64,000 nt of DNA from DATDAW01 sp036524675. GTDB taxonomy: Bacteria; Verrucomicrobiota; Verrucomicrobiia; Chthoniobacterales; DASVRZ01. The DNA is taken from assembly GCA_036524675.1 (NCBI GenBank), contig DATDBU010000116.1, forward strand, positions 1 to 64,000, read 5' to 3'. The notes under the pieces were generated by a model. It saw only the letters and a list, made by a program, of their open reading frames with translations. It ran no database searches and was not told the DNA's origin. Both the position numbers and the translations under genes were made by a program. Below, in pieces: positions 15,627 to 25,173 of this stretch. How positions within the stretch are numbered: position 1 is the stretch's first letter; each line of letters begins with the position of its first letter.

Positions 15627-17384
15627 TCACGCGGGTTTCGACGTTGGCCTCTCCTCCAGCAATTGGTGCGCACGGCGGATCGCCGTCGCCAGATCGCCAC
15701 AGAGATTCTCAAGGCCCAGCTGATCAAAGAAGCCATGCTTCATCATCATCGTCGATGGATGAGGCTGGGCGTCACACAAGAGCAAATGAACGCCGCGTTC
15801 TTTGAGGCTCGCCATCAATGCTTCCAATTCCGTAAGGCCCTGAAAATCGATGGATAGCATTTTCCCAGTTCGCAAAATTACCAGCCGCGTGCCAGGATGC
15901 GCGTCCAGCATTTTTTCCACACGAAATCGCAAATCGTCCGCAACCGCGTAGAAGAGCACGCCGGCCACCTGGAAGACCTGCACACCTTCGGGCAGCTTTT
16001 CGCTTGCGCTCCGGTCACGCAGCCAGTCCGGATCGTTTTCCGGATTCACTTCGCGCATCGCCGTGATTTCGCGCAAACGCAGGATCAGTGTTCCCGCCGC
16101 CACGGCCAGACCAAAACCGACGCCGTAGTTAAGATCTGTCAGCACCGTAATAAGAAATGTTGCCGTTGCGATCGCGAGTTCGCTACGCGTTACCTGGCGC
16201 AGCTCTACGAAATGACGGAACTCGAACATCCGCACCGCCACGTGCACCAGAATGGCCGCAAGCACGCACAATGGAATTTTCGAAACCAGCGGACCGGCAA
16301 AAAAGAGAACCGCCGCCAGAAACACCGCATGCACGATTCCCGCTACAGGCGATCGTCCCCCACTTTGCACGTTCGTTGACGATCGTGCGATCGCACCGGT
16401 CACTGGAATGCCGCCGATCCACGGCACAACGCAATTGGCCACGCCTTGTGCGACGAGTTCCTGGTCTGCATTATGGCGGTCGCCAATCATCTTGTCTGTC
16501 GCCATCGCCGACAAAATGGACTCCAGGGCGCCTAGAAATGCGATAACTGCCGCCGAAGGAATCATTTCCCGGACAAAGCCCCATGAAAATTGCAGCGGAA
16601 TCAGATGGGGCAATCCAGTAGGAATGGCCCCGACAAACTGGTCGCCTTCCGGATGCCCAAACGTGGATCCAATTGTCGCCACGCCATGGGGATTTGCCGG
16701 TGTCGCCACCAACCCGAGCACATTGGCCACAACAGCTCCCACAAACAACACCAGCACTCGCGGACGCCATTTTTCTGGCGCGGCAAAAACAAGCAGCAAA
16801 CACGCAGCCGAAACCGCCAGCGTTGGGAGATTTGTCAGCGGCAGCGCCTCCCAGAGCGCATGCAATTTTTCCGGGGTCTCCGCCGGCAACGGCTTATCGA
16901 GGTGCAACCCCAGTAAATCTTTGATTTGCTGCACGCCGATAATGACCGCGATGCCGGACGTGAACCCAATCACCACTGGCAGCGGAATAAATCGGCTAAA
17001 ACTCCCCGCGCGGAAAATCCCCAAGAGCAGCAGCAAAAGACCCGCCATGAATGTAGCCAGCCACAACCCCGCCAGGCCGTGCTGGGAAACAATGAGCGCG
17101 ATCACGGGCACAAAAGCTCCCGTTGGGCCGCCGATCTGAACACGGCTTCCGCCAAGCGCGGAAATCAAAAACCCCGCGACAACAGCCGTGTAAAGCCCCA
17201 TGGCTGCGGGACTTGGCACTCCCGGCGGAGGAGTCACTGGAATACTTGCGATGCCAAACCCAATCGCCAATGGCACAGCCAGCAAGCCAACAATCAACCC
17301 GGCGACAACGTCATTAGTCAGTTTCGAACGCGAGTATCCCTCTGCCAGCACATCGATGAATTTGGGCCGAAAAAGGAAACTCAT
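15627..17384 (-). CDS. SulP-family anion transporter with STAS domain
   Basis: A 585-residue inner-membrane carrier of the SulP/SLC26 family. The N-terminal signature VVAGLIVGLLAVPLAIGFG begins a block of about 12-14 helices to roughly residue 420. A cytoplasmic STAS domain follows (about 450-560, with VFQVAGVLFYAVADD and LVILRTGKMLSIDFQGL). Substrates of the family are sulfate, bicarbonate or dicarboxylates, and sequence does not decide between them. No carbonic anhydrase is attached or adjacent. Confidence 0.92.
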   Translation of the reverse strand: MSFLFRPKFIDVLAEGYSRSKLTNDVVAGLIVGLLAVPLAIGFGIASIPVTPPPGVPSPAAMGLYTAVVAGFLISALGGSRVQIGGPTGAFVPVIALIVSQHGLAGLWLATFMAGLLLLLLGIFRAGSFSRFIPLPVVIGFTSGIAVIIGVQQIKDLLGLHLDKPLPAETPEKLHALWEALPLTNLPTLAVSAACLLLVFAAPEKWRPRVLVLFVGAVVANVLGLVATPANPHGVATIGSTFGHPEGDQFVGAIPTGLPHLIPLQFSWGFVREMIPSAAVIAFLGALESILSAMATDKMIGDRHNADQELVAQGVANCVVPWIGGIPVTGAIARSSTNVQSGGRSPVAGIVHAVFLAAVLFFAGPLVSKIPLCVLAAILVHVAVRMFEFRHFVELRQVTRSELAIATATFLITVLTDLNYGVGFGLAVAAGTLILRLREITAMREVNPENDPDWLRDRSASEKLPEGVQVFQVAGVLFYAVADDLRFRVEKMLDAHPGTRLVILRTGKMLSIDFQGLTELEALMASLKERGVHLLLCDAQPHPSTMMMKHGFFDQLGLENLCGDLATAIRRAHQLLEERPTSKPA

Positions 17385-17500
17385 TGCGCGCGTCAGGGTG
17401 CAAATCGGATACCTGAACTTCTAAAAATTCACGAGACGAAATTTTCGAGAATTTTTCCGGCACGCATTTGGGGAATGCGTGCAACGAACTATAACAGCCG

Positions 17501-18638
17501 TTACAAATCCAGGCTCTGGCCGATGCCTTTGGCGGCTTTTAGTCCACGCAGTTTTCCATGGATGAACGGATCAATGTCGCCGTCCATCACCGCTTGAACA
17601 TTGCTGGTCTCCACGCCGGTGCGATGGTCTTTTACCATTTGGTATGGCTGAAAGACGTATGAGCGAATCTGATTTCCCCAAGCCACATCGCCTTTTTCTC
17701 CGTACTGGCGATCAATATCAGCCCGTTTTTTATCGGCCTCGATCTGCATCAACTTCGCCATGAGCATTTTCATGGCGGTGTTGCGATTTTTGAGCTGGCT
17801 GCGTTCGGCCTGGCACGCAACGACAATCCCCGTCGGCAAGTGCGTGATACGCACTGCGGTTTCGACTTTGTTGACGTTTTGCCCGCCTTTACCCCCGGAT
17901 CGAAACGTGTCGAGTTTGATGTCCTTTTCTTCAATCTCGATAGGAACGCTATCGTCGATTTCGGGAACCGCATCCACACTCGCGAAAGACGTGTGACGGC
18001 GTTTATTGGCATCAAATGGCGATATCCGGACCAACCGATGGACGCCGCGTTCGGTCGCCAGATAGCCGTAAGCATTCTGACCTGTGACACGAAAAGTGGC
18101 CGACTTGATACCGGCTTCGTCGCCGAGCTGAATGTCGACGATTTCCTGTTGGAATCCGTTGCGCTCGCACCAGCGCTGATACATGCGCATGAGCATATCC
18201 GCCCAATCGCATGATTCCGTCCCACCGGCACCGGAATGGATCGTCACGAATGCATTGGATTTATCGTTTTCGCCGGAAAGCAGTTGTTCTAACTCGAACA
18301 ACTCCAAATCGTGGAGGATGCCATCGTGCTCGGTTTGGACTTCGGAAAATGTCCGCGCCTGGCTCTCAGCATCGGTTTCTTCTTCAGCCAGCGATTGGAG
18401 GACTTCCAAGTCAGCAAGCCGGGATCCCAGCGCTCGCAGTGGCTGTAGTTTGGCCCGAATCCCAGACACTTCTTCGACCTGCGCCTGCGCAAGATCTTTG
18501 TTGGCCCAGAAATCGGAGCCCGACATCAAATCCTCAAGTTCTGCCAGACGCGCGGAAAGCTTCGGGACGTCAAAGATACCTCCGGAGTTCGCCGACGCGT
18601 GCTTTCAGTTCTTCGGTTCGAAGGGCAGGAATATCCAT
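17501..18638 (-). CDS. prfB: Peptide chain release factor 2, with programmed +1 frameshift
   Basis: RF2 ends translation at UAA and UGA. The message starts at the ATG at 18638 and reads 22 codons (MDIPALRTEELKARVGELRR then YL) to an in-frame TGA at 18570-18572. It continues in the +1 frame from GAC at 18569-18571. The slip site CTT TGA C and an internal Shine-Dalgarno GGAGG three bases upstream of the CTT are the classical autoregulatory arrangement. The main frame carries SPF (stop-codon recognition, RISPFDANKRRH) and GGQ (SGGKGGQNVNKV). The full product is about 378 residues. Annotated as a plain frame it would wrongly start near 18529. Confidence 0.97.
18567..18586 (-). promoter_or_regulatory. 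prfB recoding site
   Basis: On the minus strand: GGAGGTATCTTTGAC. GGAGG pairs with 16S rRNA and, with the CTT-to-TTT slip before the weak TGAC stop context, directs +1 shifting when RF2 is scarce. Confidence 0.95.
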
Positions 18639-18746
18639 AGGTTTGAGAAAATAACCTATAAGTCTGAAAACTGAAGCGCAAGGGCTGCAACGGGTTGCTC
18701 CTCGCTTGTTTCTTGCCGCGTAACGTGTCGAGGCACAGAGTCGGTT

Positions 18747-19709
18747 ATGAAAGCCATCCGAATCGAAGCATTTGGTGAACCCGAAGTATTGCAATTGGTG
18801 GACCTGCCGGATCCGCAGATATCCGCAAAGCAAATCCTCGTCCGCTTGCACGCGATTGGAGTGAATCCGGTGGAGACGTACATCCGCGCGGGAACCTACG
18901 CGAACAAACCTGCGTTGCCTTTCACTCCTGGCACGGACGGAGCCGGTGTCGTTACTGCCGTCGGTCAGGATGTGGATGCTATAAAGCCCGGAGATCGTGT
19001 CTTCCTTACGCGTTCGATTTCAGGAACTTACGCAGAGTTGGCAGTGTGCATTCCGGAGCAGGTGTTTCCGATGCCAACCACAGCGACATTTTCCCAGGGT
19101 GCCGCTATCGGCGTGCCCTATGCGACGGCATATCGGGCTCTGTTTCATCGCGGCCGAGTACAGCCGGGAGAGGTCCTGCTCATTCACGGAGCGAGCGGCG
19201 GCGTGGGTACCGCAGCTGTGGAACTGGCACACACCGCAGGGGTCCGCATTTTCGGCACGGCAGGCTCTACAGAAGGCCTCAAACTGGTGCGAAAACTCGG
19301 CGCCGAACAGGTTTTCAATCACAAAGACCCGACGTATCAGCAGGCTGTTCTGGACGCGACTGAAGGGCGTGGAGTCGATTGTATTTTGGAAATGCTGGCC
19401 AACGTGAATCTAGCCAATGATCTTCGCTTGCTTGCGTTGCATGGCCGCGTCGTCGTCATCGGCAGCCGAGGTACTATCGAAATCAATCCCCGCGATGCCA
19501 TGGCGCGCGACGCCGATATTCGCGGCATGATCCTCCCCAATACGCCGGCAGCCGAGCTTGCCACCATCTACAAGACGCTCAGCGACGAACTCGCAGCCGG
19601 CCGGATTTCACCGATAGTCGGCCAGGAATTTCCGCTGGCAAACGCTGCCGAGGCGCATCGGGCAACCATGGCGCCCAACGCGCGCGGCAAAATCGTCCTC
19701 GTGCCGTAA
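18747..19709 (+). CDS. NADPH:quinone reductase-like zinc-independent alcohol dehydrogenase family protein
   Basis: A 320-residue medium-chain dehydrogenase/reductase of the zeta-crystallin (Qor) branch. GroES-like N-terminus: MKAIRIEAFGEPEVLQLVD and GVNPVETYIRAG. Rossmann motif: LLIHGASGGVGTAAVELA. The structural and catalytic zinc cysteines of true alcohol dehydrogenases are absent, so it probably reduces quinones or enones with NADPH. It diverges from prfB across about 108 bases. Confidence 0.88.
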   Translation: MKAIRIEAFGEPEVLQLVDLPDPQISAKQILVRLHAIGVNPVETYIRAGTYANKPALPFTPGTDGAGVVTAVGQDVDAIKPGDRVFLTRSISGTYAELAVCIPEQVFPMPTTATFSQGAAIGVPYATAYRALFHRGRVQPGEVLLIHGASGGVGTAAVELAHTAGVRIFGTAGSTEGLKLVRKLGAEQVFNHKDPTYQQAVLDATEGRGVDCILEMLANVNLANDLRLLALHGRVVVIGSRGTIEINPRDAMARDADIRGMILPNTPAAELATIYKTLSDELAAGRISPIVGQEFPLANAAEAHRATMAPNARGKIVLVP

Positions 19710-19787
19710 CGGGAAAACCATGCGACGAATAAAGCAATGGAGTACCGAGCGGCTCAGGATTGGTCCTTCCCGTTTCCCGGAGACTAT

Positions 19788-20594
19788 TTAGAATCCGCTG
19801 ATCCGGATGAGAGGCGCGTCCATCGTGAGCATAGCGTCACTGTCGATCGGAGCACGATTGGCCGCCCCACCATGAGCCCTTGTGGCGACAGCTCCCGGCG
19901 CCACTATCTTGAAGAGCTGGTATTGCCCCTGGTCATAGAACAGCCGCACGGCCTGGAACCCGAATGCCAGGGAAATTTTTCCTTCATAGATGAGGCGCGA
20001 TTCGCGATTTCTGTCGGTCGCAACCTCCACCTGGCCGCCGACGCCAGTCTGCGCGATCGGCACATCGAGCTTCAGCGCGACGCCATCGCTGGCGAACGCT
20101 TCGACTCCAATCCGTTTGGTTTTCAACACGCTGGTGAATACATAGACATCGTCCGAGTCGAGCAGCCCACTGATCGTGCGCACGTCGTTGCGGACGCGCG
20201 CATTAACCAGAAAAGCGTCGAGACTTGCTGGCGAAACCGATTCCTCTTCGACCGCTTCATAAGTAAAGACAATGCTTCGCGCCTGCCGGTAGAGCGCCTT
20301 GATCCCGAGATTCCCGCCAAATGCGCCGATAATGGCGCCGAGGAAATTGAGTCCCAGGCCGAGATCCAACTGGCCCGTTTCCTTGCCCGAGATGCCGATC
20401 CCCGGCGTGCCGATTTTGATACCCGGAAGCGCCCCTCCGTCGGTGTCGAATACGTCGACAATATGGCCGAGCCTGGTCAGGTCGCTGCCGGACTTGGTGA
20501 GTAATTCGAGCGGAGCGGCGTCCGCGCGCGGGAGCCGAAAGACATTATAACCAAACTGTTTCAGATGTTTGATGGAGGGGTCATTGCAAGTCAT
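19788..20594 (-). CDS. Probable bacterial gasdermin (pore-forming cell-death effector)
   Basis: A 268-residue protein resembling bacterial gasdermins (bGSDM). Features match what is known of that family: Met-Thr-Cys start with Cys3 as candidate acyl (palmitoyl) site, DPSIKHLKQFGYNVFRLPR, a Gly-rich LDLGLGLNFLGAIIGAFGG, a YEAVEEESVSPASLDAFL segment and FGFQAVRLFYDQGQY near the end of the pore domain. A short tail of about 25 residues from about 244 (from GGAANRAP to ISGF) would be the autoinhibitory peptide released by proteolysis. The identification rests on remembered family features, not a search. Known bGSDMs usually sit beside a caspase-like or other protease, and none is adjacent here. 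The nearest gene, 33 bases upstream in the same direction, is a zinc-ribbon membrane protein. Confidence 0.8.
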   Translation of the reverse strand: MTCNDPSIKHLKQFGYNVFRLPRADAAPLELLTKSGSDLTRLGHIVDVFDTDGGALPGIKIGTPGIGISGKETGQLDLGLGLNFLGAIIGAFGGNLGIKALYRQARSIVFTYEAVEEESVSPASLDAFLVNARVRNDVRTISGLLDSDDVYVFTSVLKTKRIGVEAFASDGVALKLDVPIAQTGVGGQVEVATDRNRESRLIYEGKISLAFGFQAVRLFYDQGQYQLFKIVAPGAVATRAHGGAANRAPIDSDAMLTMDAPLIRISGF

Positions 20595-20627
20595 GGGGAC
20601 GGGATGGTGAAATTGAATGCATTTCAG

Positions 20628-21719
20628 CTACTGCTGCGCGAGCTGAAGGAAGATCGCGATGGCGATAATGATCAACACCGCGACGAAGAAAACCTTGATC
20701 GGGCTGATCGGGAATTTTCCCGCAATCGTCCCTGTATAGCCGTTGACCAGCACCATGAAATTTCGCGAGCCGTACGTATAGGTAAGTAACCAGACCGGGA
20801 CAAGAATGTGTTTGAACGTCTGGCCACTGTAGTCCGGACGAATTTGCAGATCGCGCTGCGTATCGCCGGGAACTTGGCTAGCGCACATTTGTTCAAGCTG
20901 GCGGCCCATCTGTTGACGCGAACGCTGTGCAGCGGCAACAAGATCGATCTGGTATTGTTCCACTACCCAGCCCGAAAGGAACGCCGTGTCATAAGGCTTC
21001 AATTCTTTCGTCGTAAAAGGTTCGACCTGGCGCAGCAAATCTGGAGGGACCCCTCGTGAAGCCGCCACGAGTTCATCATCGAAAAAGTGGTCCACGGTTC
21101 CTGCTGCGGGCTCCCATCGAACGCGTTGCTCCTGCCGCGTCTGTGTCCGGCCAGCGGAATCTTGAAACTGGACGGTCACGTAATAGTAATACCCAGCCAG
21201 GGCAGTCCATTCGGCGTGAACCTGCGCATCGAAAGTCCAATACGGCAAATACACGCCATGAACCGTGTCCGTTAGCGCCCGCGATTTGAGCTTTCCAGGA
21301 GCGAACCAGTGGGATCCATACCATTGGCGGATCATTTCCCGTACTTTTGCCTCGGGCACCTTGAACGGCAGCAAGCTCTCGGGACGAATCGGAGCCTGGA
21401 TTTCACTGTAGGGAACCAACGAGGGCGACCCGCAAAAGTCACAGCGTTGCGCTATCCGGCCCGCGGGAAAAACGCTTACCGCCTGGCAGCTTTGACATTT
21501 GACGGAGACCTGATCCGGCGCCCAACCGCGCTTGGATTGCGGAATATTGCGCAGCGCCGTAGCAAGGTCGTTTTCGACGATTTCGCCGGAGGCGTTTTGC
21601 TCAAATTTCGAAACGGTTCCACAAAAAGGGCAACGGAGCGTCTGAGTGGCGGGCTCCCAGGTTGCTTGTGCGCCGCACGCCGGACAGTTGTGTTTTGGGG
21701 CCGCTATGACTTCAGACAC
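20628..21719 (-). CDS. Zinc-ribbon membrane-anchored protein upstream of the gasdermin
   Basis: About 363 residues if started at the GTG at 21719 (MSEVIAAPKHNCPACG); a TTG at 21737 is also possible. Two zinc ribbons stand at the N-terminus, CPACG...CPFCG (about 11-32) and CQSC...CDFCG (about 73-92). A large middle domain (TVHGVYLPYWTFDAQVHAEW, YYYYVTVQF) leads to a single C-terminal membrane helix (FFVAVLIIIAIAIFLQLA). It belongs to a widespread family often mislabelled as primosomal protein or helicase; no helicase motifs are present. The 33-base gap suggests co-transcription with the gasdermin. Whether it controls the gasdermin is unknown. Confidence 0.7.
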   Translation of the reverse strand: MSEVIAAPKHNCPACGAQATWEPATQTLRCPFCGTVSKFEQNASGEIVENDLATALRNIPQSKRGWAPDQVSVKCQSCQAVSVFPAGRIAQRCDFCGSPSLVPYSEIQAPIRPESLLPFKVPEAKVREMIRQWYGSHWFAPGKLKSRALTDTVHGVYLPYWTFDAQVHAEWTALAGYYYYVTVQFQDSAGRTQTRQEQRVRWEPAAGTVDHFFDDELVAASRGVPPDLLRQVEPFTTKELKPYDTAFLSGWVVEQYQIDLVAAAQRSRQQMGRQLEQMCASQVPGDTQRDLQIRPDYSGQTFKHILVPVWLLTYTYGSRNFMVLVNGYTGTIAGKFPISPIKVFFVAVLIIIAIAIFLQLAQQ

Positions 21720-21793
21720 GCGCCAACTCTGTCTCAAGCTTCATTTTCGGGAAAGCGAAAATCTTGACGCGCGTACGCACTCGCTGTTTGCGA

Positions 21794-23086
21794 TCAATCC
21801 GCCGGTACGCTTGCTGGCTCGATGGGCGCCGCTTCGGCATTGGACTCAGGTTTGGTCTCCGCCGATTCCACTTTTCGGACCAGCCAAAGACTGACCAGAC
21901 TCATCCCGACTGCGACCCAACCGAGCCACCGGAAGCCGGTGAGACTCCCGCCAGCGCCTCCCACAATCAGACCTCCCAGAGTGGCACTTACACCGGAAAC
22001 CACATCCCGCGAACAGGCGCTCAAACTCATGAATGTTCCCCGCTGGCGCGCCGGGACCGCCAAAGAAACAATTGCCTGCCCCGGCACGAACCGTCCGCTT
22101 GCAAACACGAACAAGAGCAGCGTCAAAGTCAATACACCCACCACCGGCAATGGGCCTGAATTTGCGATCGCCAAAACCACGACACACGCTACCAACACCA
22201 CGACCGTAAATACTTCCTTGCGCCCATGTCGATCCGCCAATCTGCCAATGGTAGGCGCGCTAAAAACAGTCGCGATGCCTCCGACGAAATATACCAGCGA
22301 CAGGTCCCTTTCCGGCAACCCCATATTGAGCACGAGATGCGGTGACAGGAACGGGATCATGACAAAATGCCCTCCCACCATCGCCACCATAAAGAGCAGG
22401 GCCCAGCCGACATTCGAGCTGCGCAATAGTTCCACAAAACTCCGCATCACATCAGCTCCGTTCCCAGCCAAGTGTCCCCGCATTGGCGGCAGCAACAGCG
22501 CGAGAAGCATCCATACCCCCGCGGAAATCGCCGCCAACAGGAAAAATGGCGTCTCCCAAGTGAACCACTGAGCCAGCTGCAATCCGAACGGCACGCCGAA
22601 CGCGGCCGCTGCAGAAAAAGCGGTCATAATGATTCCCATCGCTGTGGCGCGGCGTTCGGGCGGCACAACATCTGCCGTGATCACCATTACAAGCACGTTT
22701 GAAATACCCCCGAACATGCCGCAAACAGCCCGCGCCAGCAGCAGACTGCCGGCATCGTGCGACAAGGCGCACGCCAGAGTGCCCAGTCCGAATCCTGCAT
22801 AGGTCCACAGGAGCAATCGTTTTCGACCAAACCGGTCAATAAAGGGGGACACAAGCAGTCCGATCAGGCCGGAAGTCAATGTGTATGACGAAATCAGGCT
22901 GCCAAATTGTCCCGGAGTCAGCGACAACACGCGCATTAACTGCGGTCCGAGCGGCATCATGATCATGAAATCCATGATGTGCGTAAACTGGACGAGAGCC
23001 AGGAGCAGGAGAAACCAGCGCTCGGATAGTCGTCCGGTCGGGTTAGCCGAATTTGATGAAGGCGCGACAGCAGCTGGCGTTTCCAT
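21794..23086 (-). CDS. MFS transporter, drug:proton antiporter-like
   Basis: A 430-residue major facilitator protein with 12 helices. The A-like loop motif between helices 2 and 3 is SPFIDRFGRKRLLLW, and the mid-protein repeat is IGRLADRHGRKEVF. It is closest in layout to multidrug or sugar-efflux (AraJ/DHA1-type) carriers. The frame is open to 23227, but METPAAVAPS at 23086 starts just before the first helix. The substrate is not predictable. Confidence 0.85.
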   Translation of the reverse strand: METPAAVAPSSNSANPTGRLSERWFLLLLALVQFTHIMDFMIMMPLGPQLMRVLSLTPGQFGSLISSYTLTSGLIGLLVSPFIDRFGRKRLLLWTYAGFGLGTLACALSHDAGSLLLARAVCGMFGGISNVLVMVITADVVPPERRATAMGIIMTAFSAAAAFGVPFGLQLAQWFTWETPFFLLAAISAGVWMLLALLLPPMRGHLAGNGADVMRSFVELLRSSNVGWALLFMVAMVGGHFVMIPFLSPHLVLNMGLPERDLSLVYFVGGIATVFSAPTIGRLADRHGRKEVFTVVVLVACVVVLAIANSGPLPVVGVLTLTLLLFVFASGRFVPGQAIVSLAVPARQRGTFMSLSACSRDVVSGVSATLGGLIVGGAGGSLTGFRWLGWVAVGMSLVSLWLVRKVESAETKPESNAEAAPIEPASVPAD

Positions 23087-23186
23087 GAAGCAGCCAAGGT
23101 AAATGGTCCGGGCCGCAACGCAAAACCCGCCCCGGCGATCCCGTTCCCTTATTCCCGGAACGGGATCCAGCCAGATTCTCGAAGCG

Positions 23187-24896
23187 TTACACCGGCGCCA
23201 GCCGCGCCTGCGACTTCGCCGGCGCATGAGTGCGCGTGACGCCAGCCCGATTCATGGCGCTCAAAACAGCCTTGATTGACGCCAGCTCGATATTGGTGTC
23301 GACTCCCGCGCCCCATTTTTTGGATCCGTCCGGGCGCTGAATCTGAACATAGGAAATGGCACTGGCTTCTGCCCCAGATTCCAGCGCATGCTGCTTGAAG
23401 CCAGCCACTTGGAAAGGAGCGGCGCCCGCCGCGAGCAGCGCATGAACAAACGCCGCAATCGGGCCGTTTCCTTCGCCTGTTAATGTCAATTCCTGACCAG
23501 TGCAACGCACGGACGCGCGGCACTGAAAAACACCATCCGTTCCGTCGGCATGAAAATGAACAAGCTCCCATATGCCTTTGTTCTCGACATATTCCTGCCA
23601 GAACATCTCGTGCAACTCGGCCGCACTAACTTCACGACCGAGACTGTCCACCTTGTCATTTGCAAGCGGACCAAATTCGCGTTGCAGGTCCTTGGGAAGT
23701 TCGATGCCGAATTCGCTCTCTAACAAATAGGCAACACCGCCCTTTCCGCTCTGGGAATTGACTCGGATAACCTCGCGATATTCGCGTCCGATATCCGCCG
23801 GGTCGATGGTTAGATACGGCACATCCCAATGCGTCCGCTCCCCTTTTTCCCACTCGGCAAAACCCTTCTTGATAGCATCCTGATGCGAACCGGAAAAGGC
23901 CGTGAAAACCAATTCACCCGCATACGGATGACGGGCCGGAATCGTCATACCTGTGCAACGTTCGTAAACTTCTATCAGGTCATTGATTCTGCTGAAGTCC
24001 AGCTTCGGATCGATACCGTGCATGTAGAAATTCAGCGCTACGTTGACGATGTCGAGATTTCCCGTGCGTTCCCCGTTTCCAAAGAGCGTACCTTCGACGC
24101 GATCCGCTCCTGCCAGCAATCCAAATTCCGTCGCCGCGACACCTGTGCCGCGGTCGTTGTGCGTATGCAAACTAACAATCAACGATTCACGGTTCTTAAT
24201 ATTTTTGCAGATCCATTCGATCTGATCCGCGTACACGTTGGGCATCGCGACCTCGACGGTGTCCGGGAGGTTGAGAATCATCGGGCGCTCCGGAGTAGGC
24301 TTCCACACGTCCATCACGGCTTCACTAATTTCTTTCGCAAATTCCACCTCGGTCGCGCTGAAGCTCTCCGGTGAGTATTGCAAGCGCACGTCCGTTCCCT
24401 TCAGCAAGTGCAACCGCTCATAAACCCAGCGCGCGCCTTGCACGGCGATTTGCACGATTTCTTCCTTGGACTTTCCAAACACCACGCGCCGCTGTGCAGG
24501 AGAAGTCGAGTTATAGAGGTGAATGATCGCTCGTTTCGCTCCGATGAGCGACTGGAAGGTCCTTTCAATCAAATCCTCGCGGGCCTGCACCAGGCATTGA
24601 ATCGTCACGTCATCGGGAATGCGATGCTCTTCGATGAGACGGCGGTTGAATTGGAATTCGGTGTTGGACGCTGAGGGAAAGCCGACCTCGATTTCTTTGA
24701 ATCCGCATTCTACGAGGGCTTCGAAGAGCTCGAGTTTTTGCGAGACGTTCATTGGCACCGCCAGCGCCTGGTTTCCATCACGAAGATCTACGCTGCACCA
24801 GATAGGCGCTTTGGTGAGTGTGCGGCCGGGCCATTGACGATCGGCGATCGGGACTGGTGGGAAAGATCGATATTTACGGCTTGAATTAGAAATCAT
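23187..24896 (-). CDS. leuA: 2-isopropylmalate synthase
   Basis: A 569-residue LeuA of the long (actinobacterial/LeuA2-like) type. It joins acetyl-CoA and 2-oxoisovalerate in the first committed step of leucine synthesis. Catalytic domain: WCSVDLRDGNQAL (metal-binding DGNQ), FKEIEVGFPSAS, and SLHTHNDRGTGVAATE with the metal His pair. A C-terminal regulatory LeuA-dimer domain begins at about residue 430 and is expected to bind leucine. No leader peptide or T-box could be made out upstream. It stands alone, without leuBCD. Confidence 0.95.
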   Translation of the reverse strand: MISNSSRKYRSFPPVPIADRQWPGRTLTKAPIWCSVDLRDGNQALAVPMNVSQKLELFEALVECGFKEIEVGFPSASNTEFQFNRRLIEEHRIPDDVTIQCLVQAREDLIERTFQSLIGAKRAIIHLYNSTSPAQRRVVFGKSKEEIVQIAVQGARWVYERLHLLKGTDVRLQYSPESFSATEVEFAKEISEAVMDVWKPTPERPMILNLPDTVEVAMPNVYADQIEWICKNIKNRESLIVSLHTHNDRGTGVAATEFGLLAGADRVEGTLFGNGERTGNLDIVNVALNFYMHGIDPKLDFSRINDLIEVYERCTGMTIPARHPYAGELVFTAFSGSHQDAIKKGFAEWEKGERTHWDVPYLTIDPADIGREYREVIRVNSQSGKGGVAYLLESEFGIELPKDLQREFGPLANDKVDSLGREVSAAELHEMFWQEYVENKGIWELVHFHADGTDGVFQCRASVRCTGQELTLTGEGNGPIAAFVHALLAAGAAPFQVAGFKQHALESGAEASAISYVQIQRPDGSKKWGAGVDTNIELASIKAVLSAMNRAGVTRTHAPAKSQARLAPV

Positions 24897-25173
24897 GGGT
24901 TCAAATGAGGGTCTTCAGGCGGAGAATGGAATCATCGGAATGCGGCCAAAACCGCCTCCGCCTAGGGAAGGCCCGACCGCAATTAAAGAGAAATGGGGAA
25001 AGGAAGTGAGTATGCCGGATCGCCACTCCGAAGTCGGAGCGCGTTGCGAAGCGCAAGTGCGAAGTTGGCGGCACGAAAAATCACAGGGCCGCTAGAATAG
25101 CAGCCGATTGCTTCCCAGCAAGGTGTTTTCTCGGGTCCCCAAGATCTCCTACTGGAGCGAATGGCTGTATGAC

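Noticed and set aside
19710..21800. Caspase-like or trypsin-like protease next to the gasdermin
   Set aside because: I read both flanks and all frames and found no His/Cys or His/Asp/Ser protease motifs.
24895..25173. 66-codon frame between leuA and the antiporter
   Set aside because: Low-complexity, no homology pattern and no proper start context; treated as intergenic.
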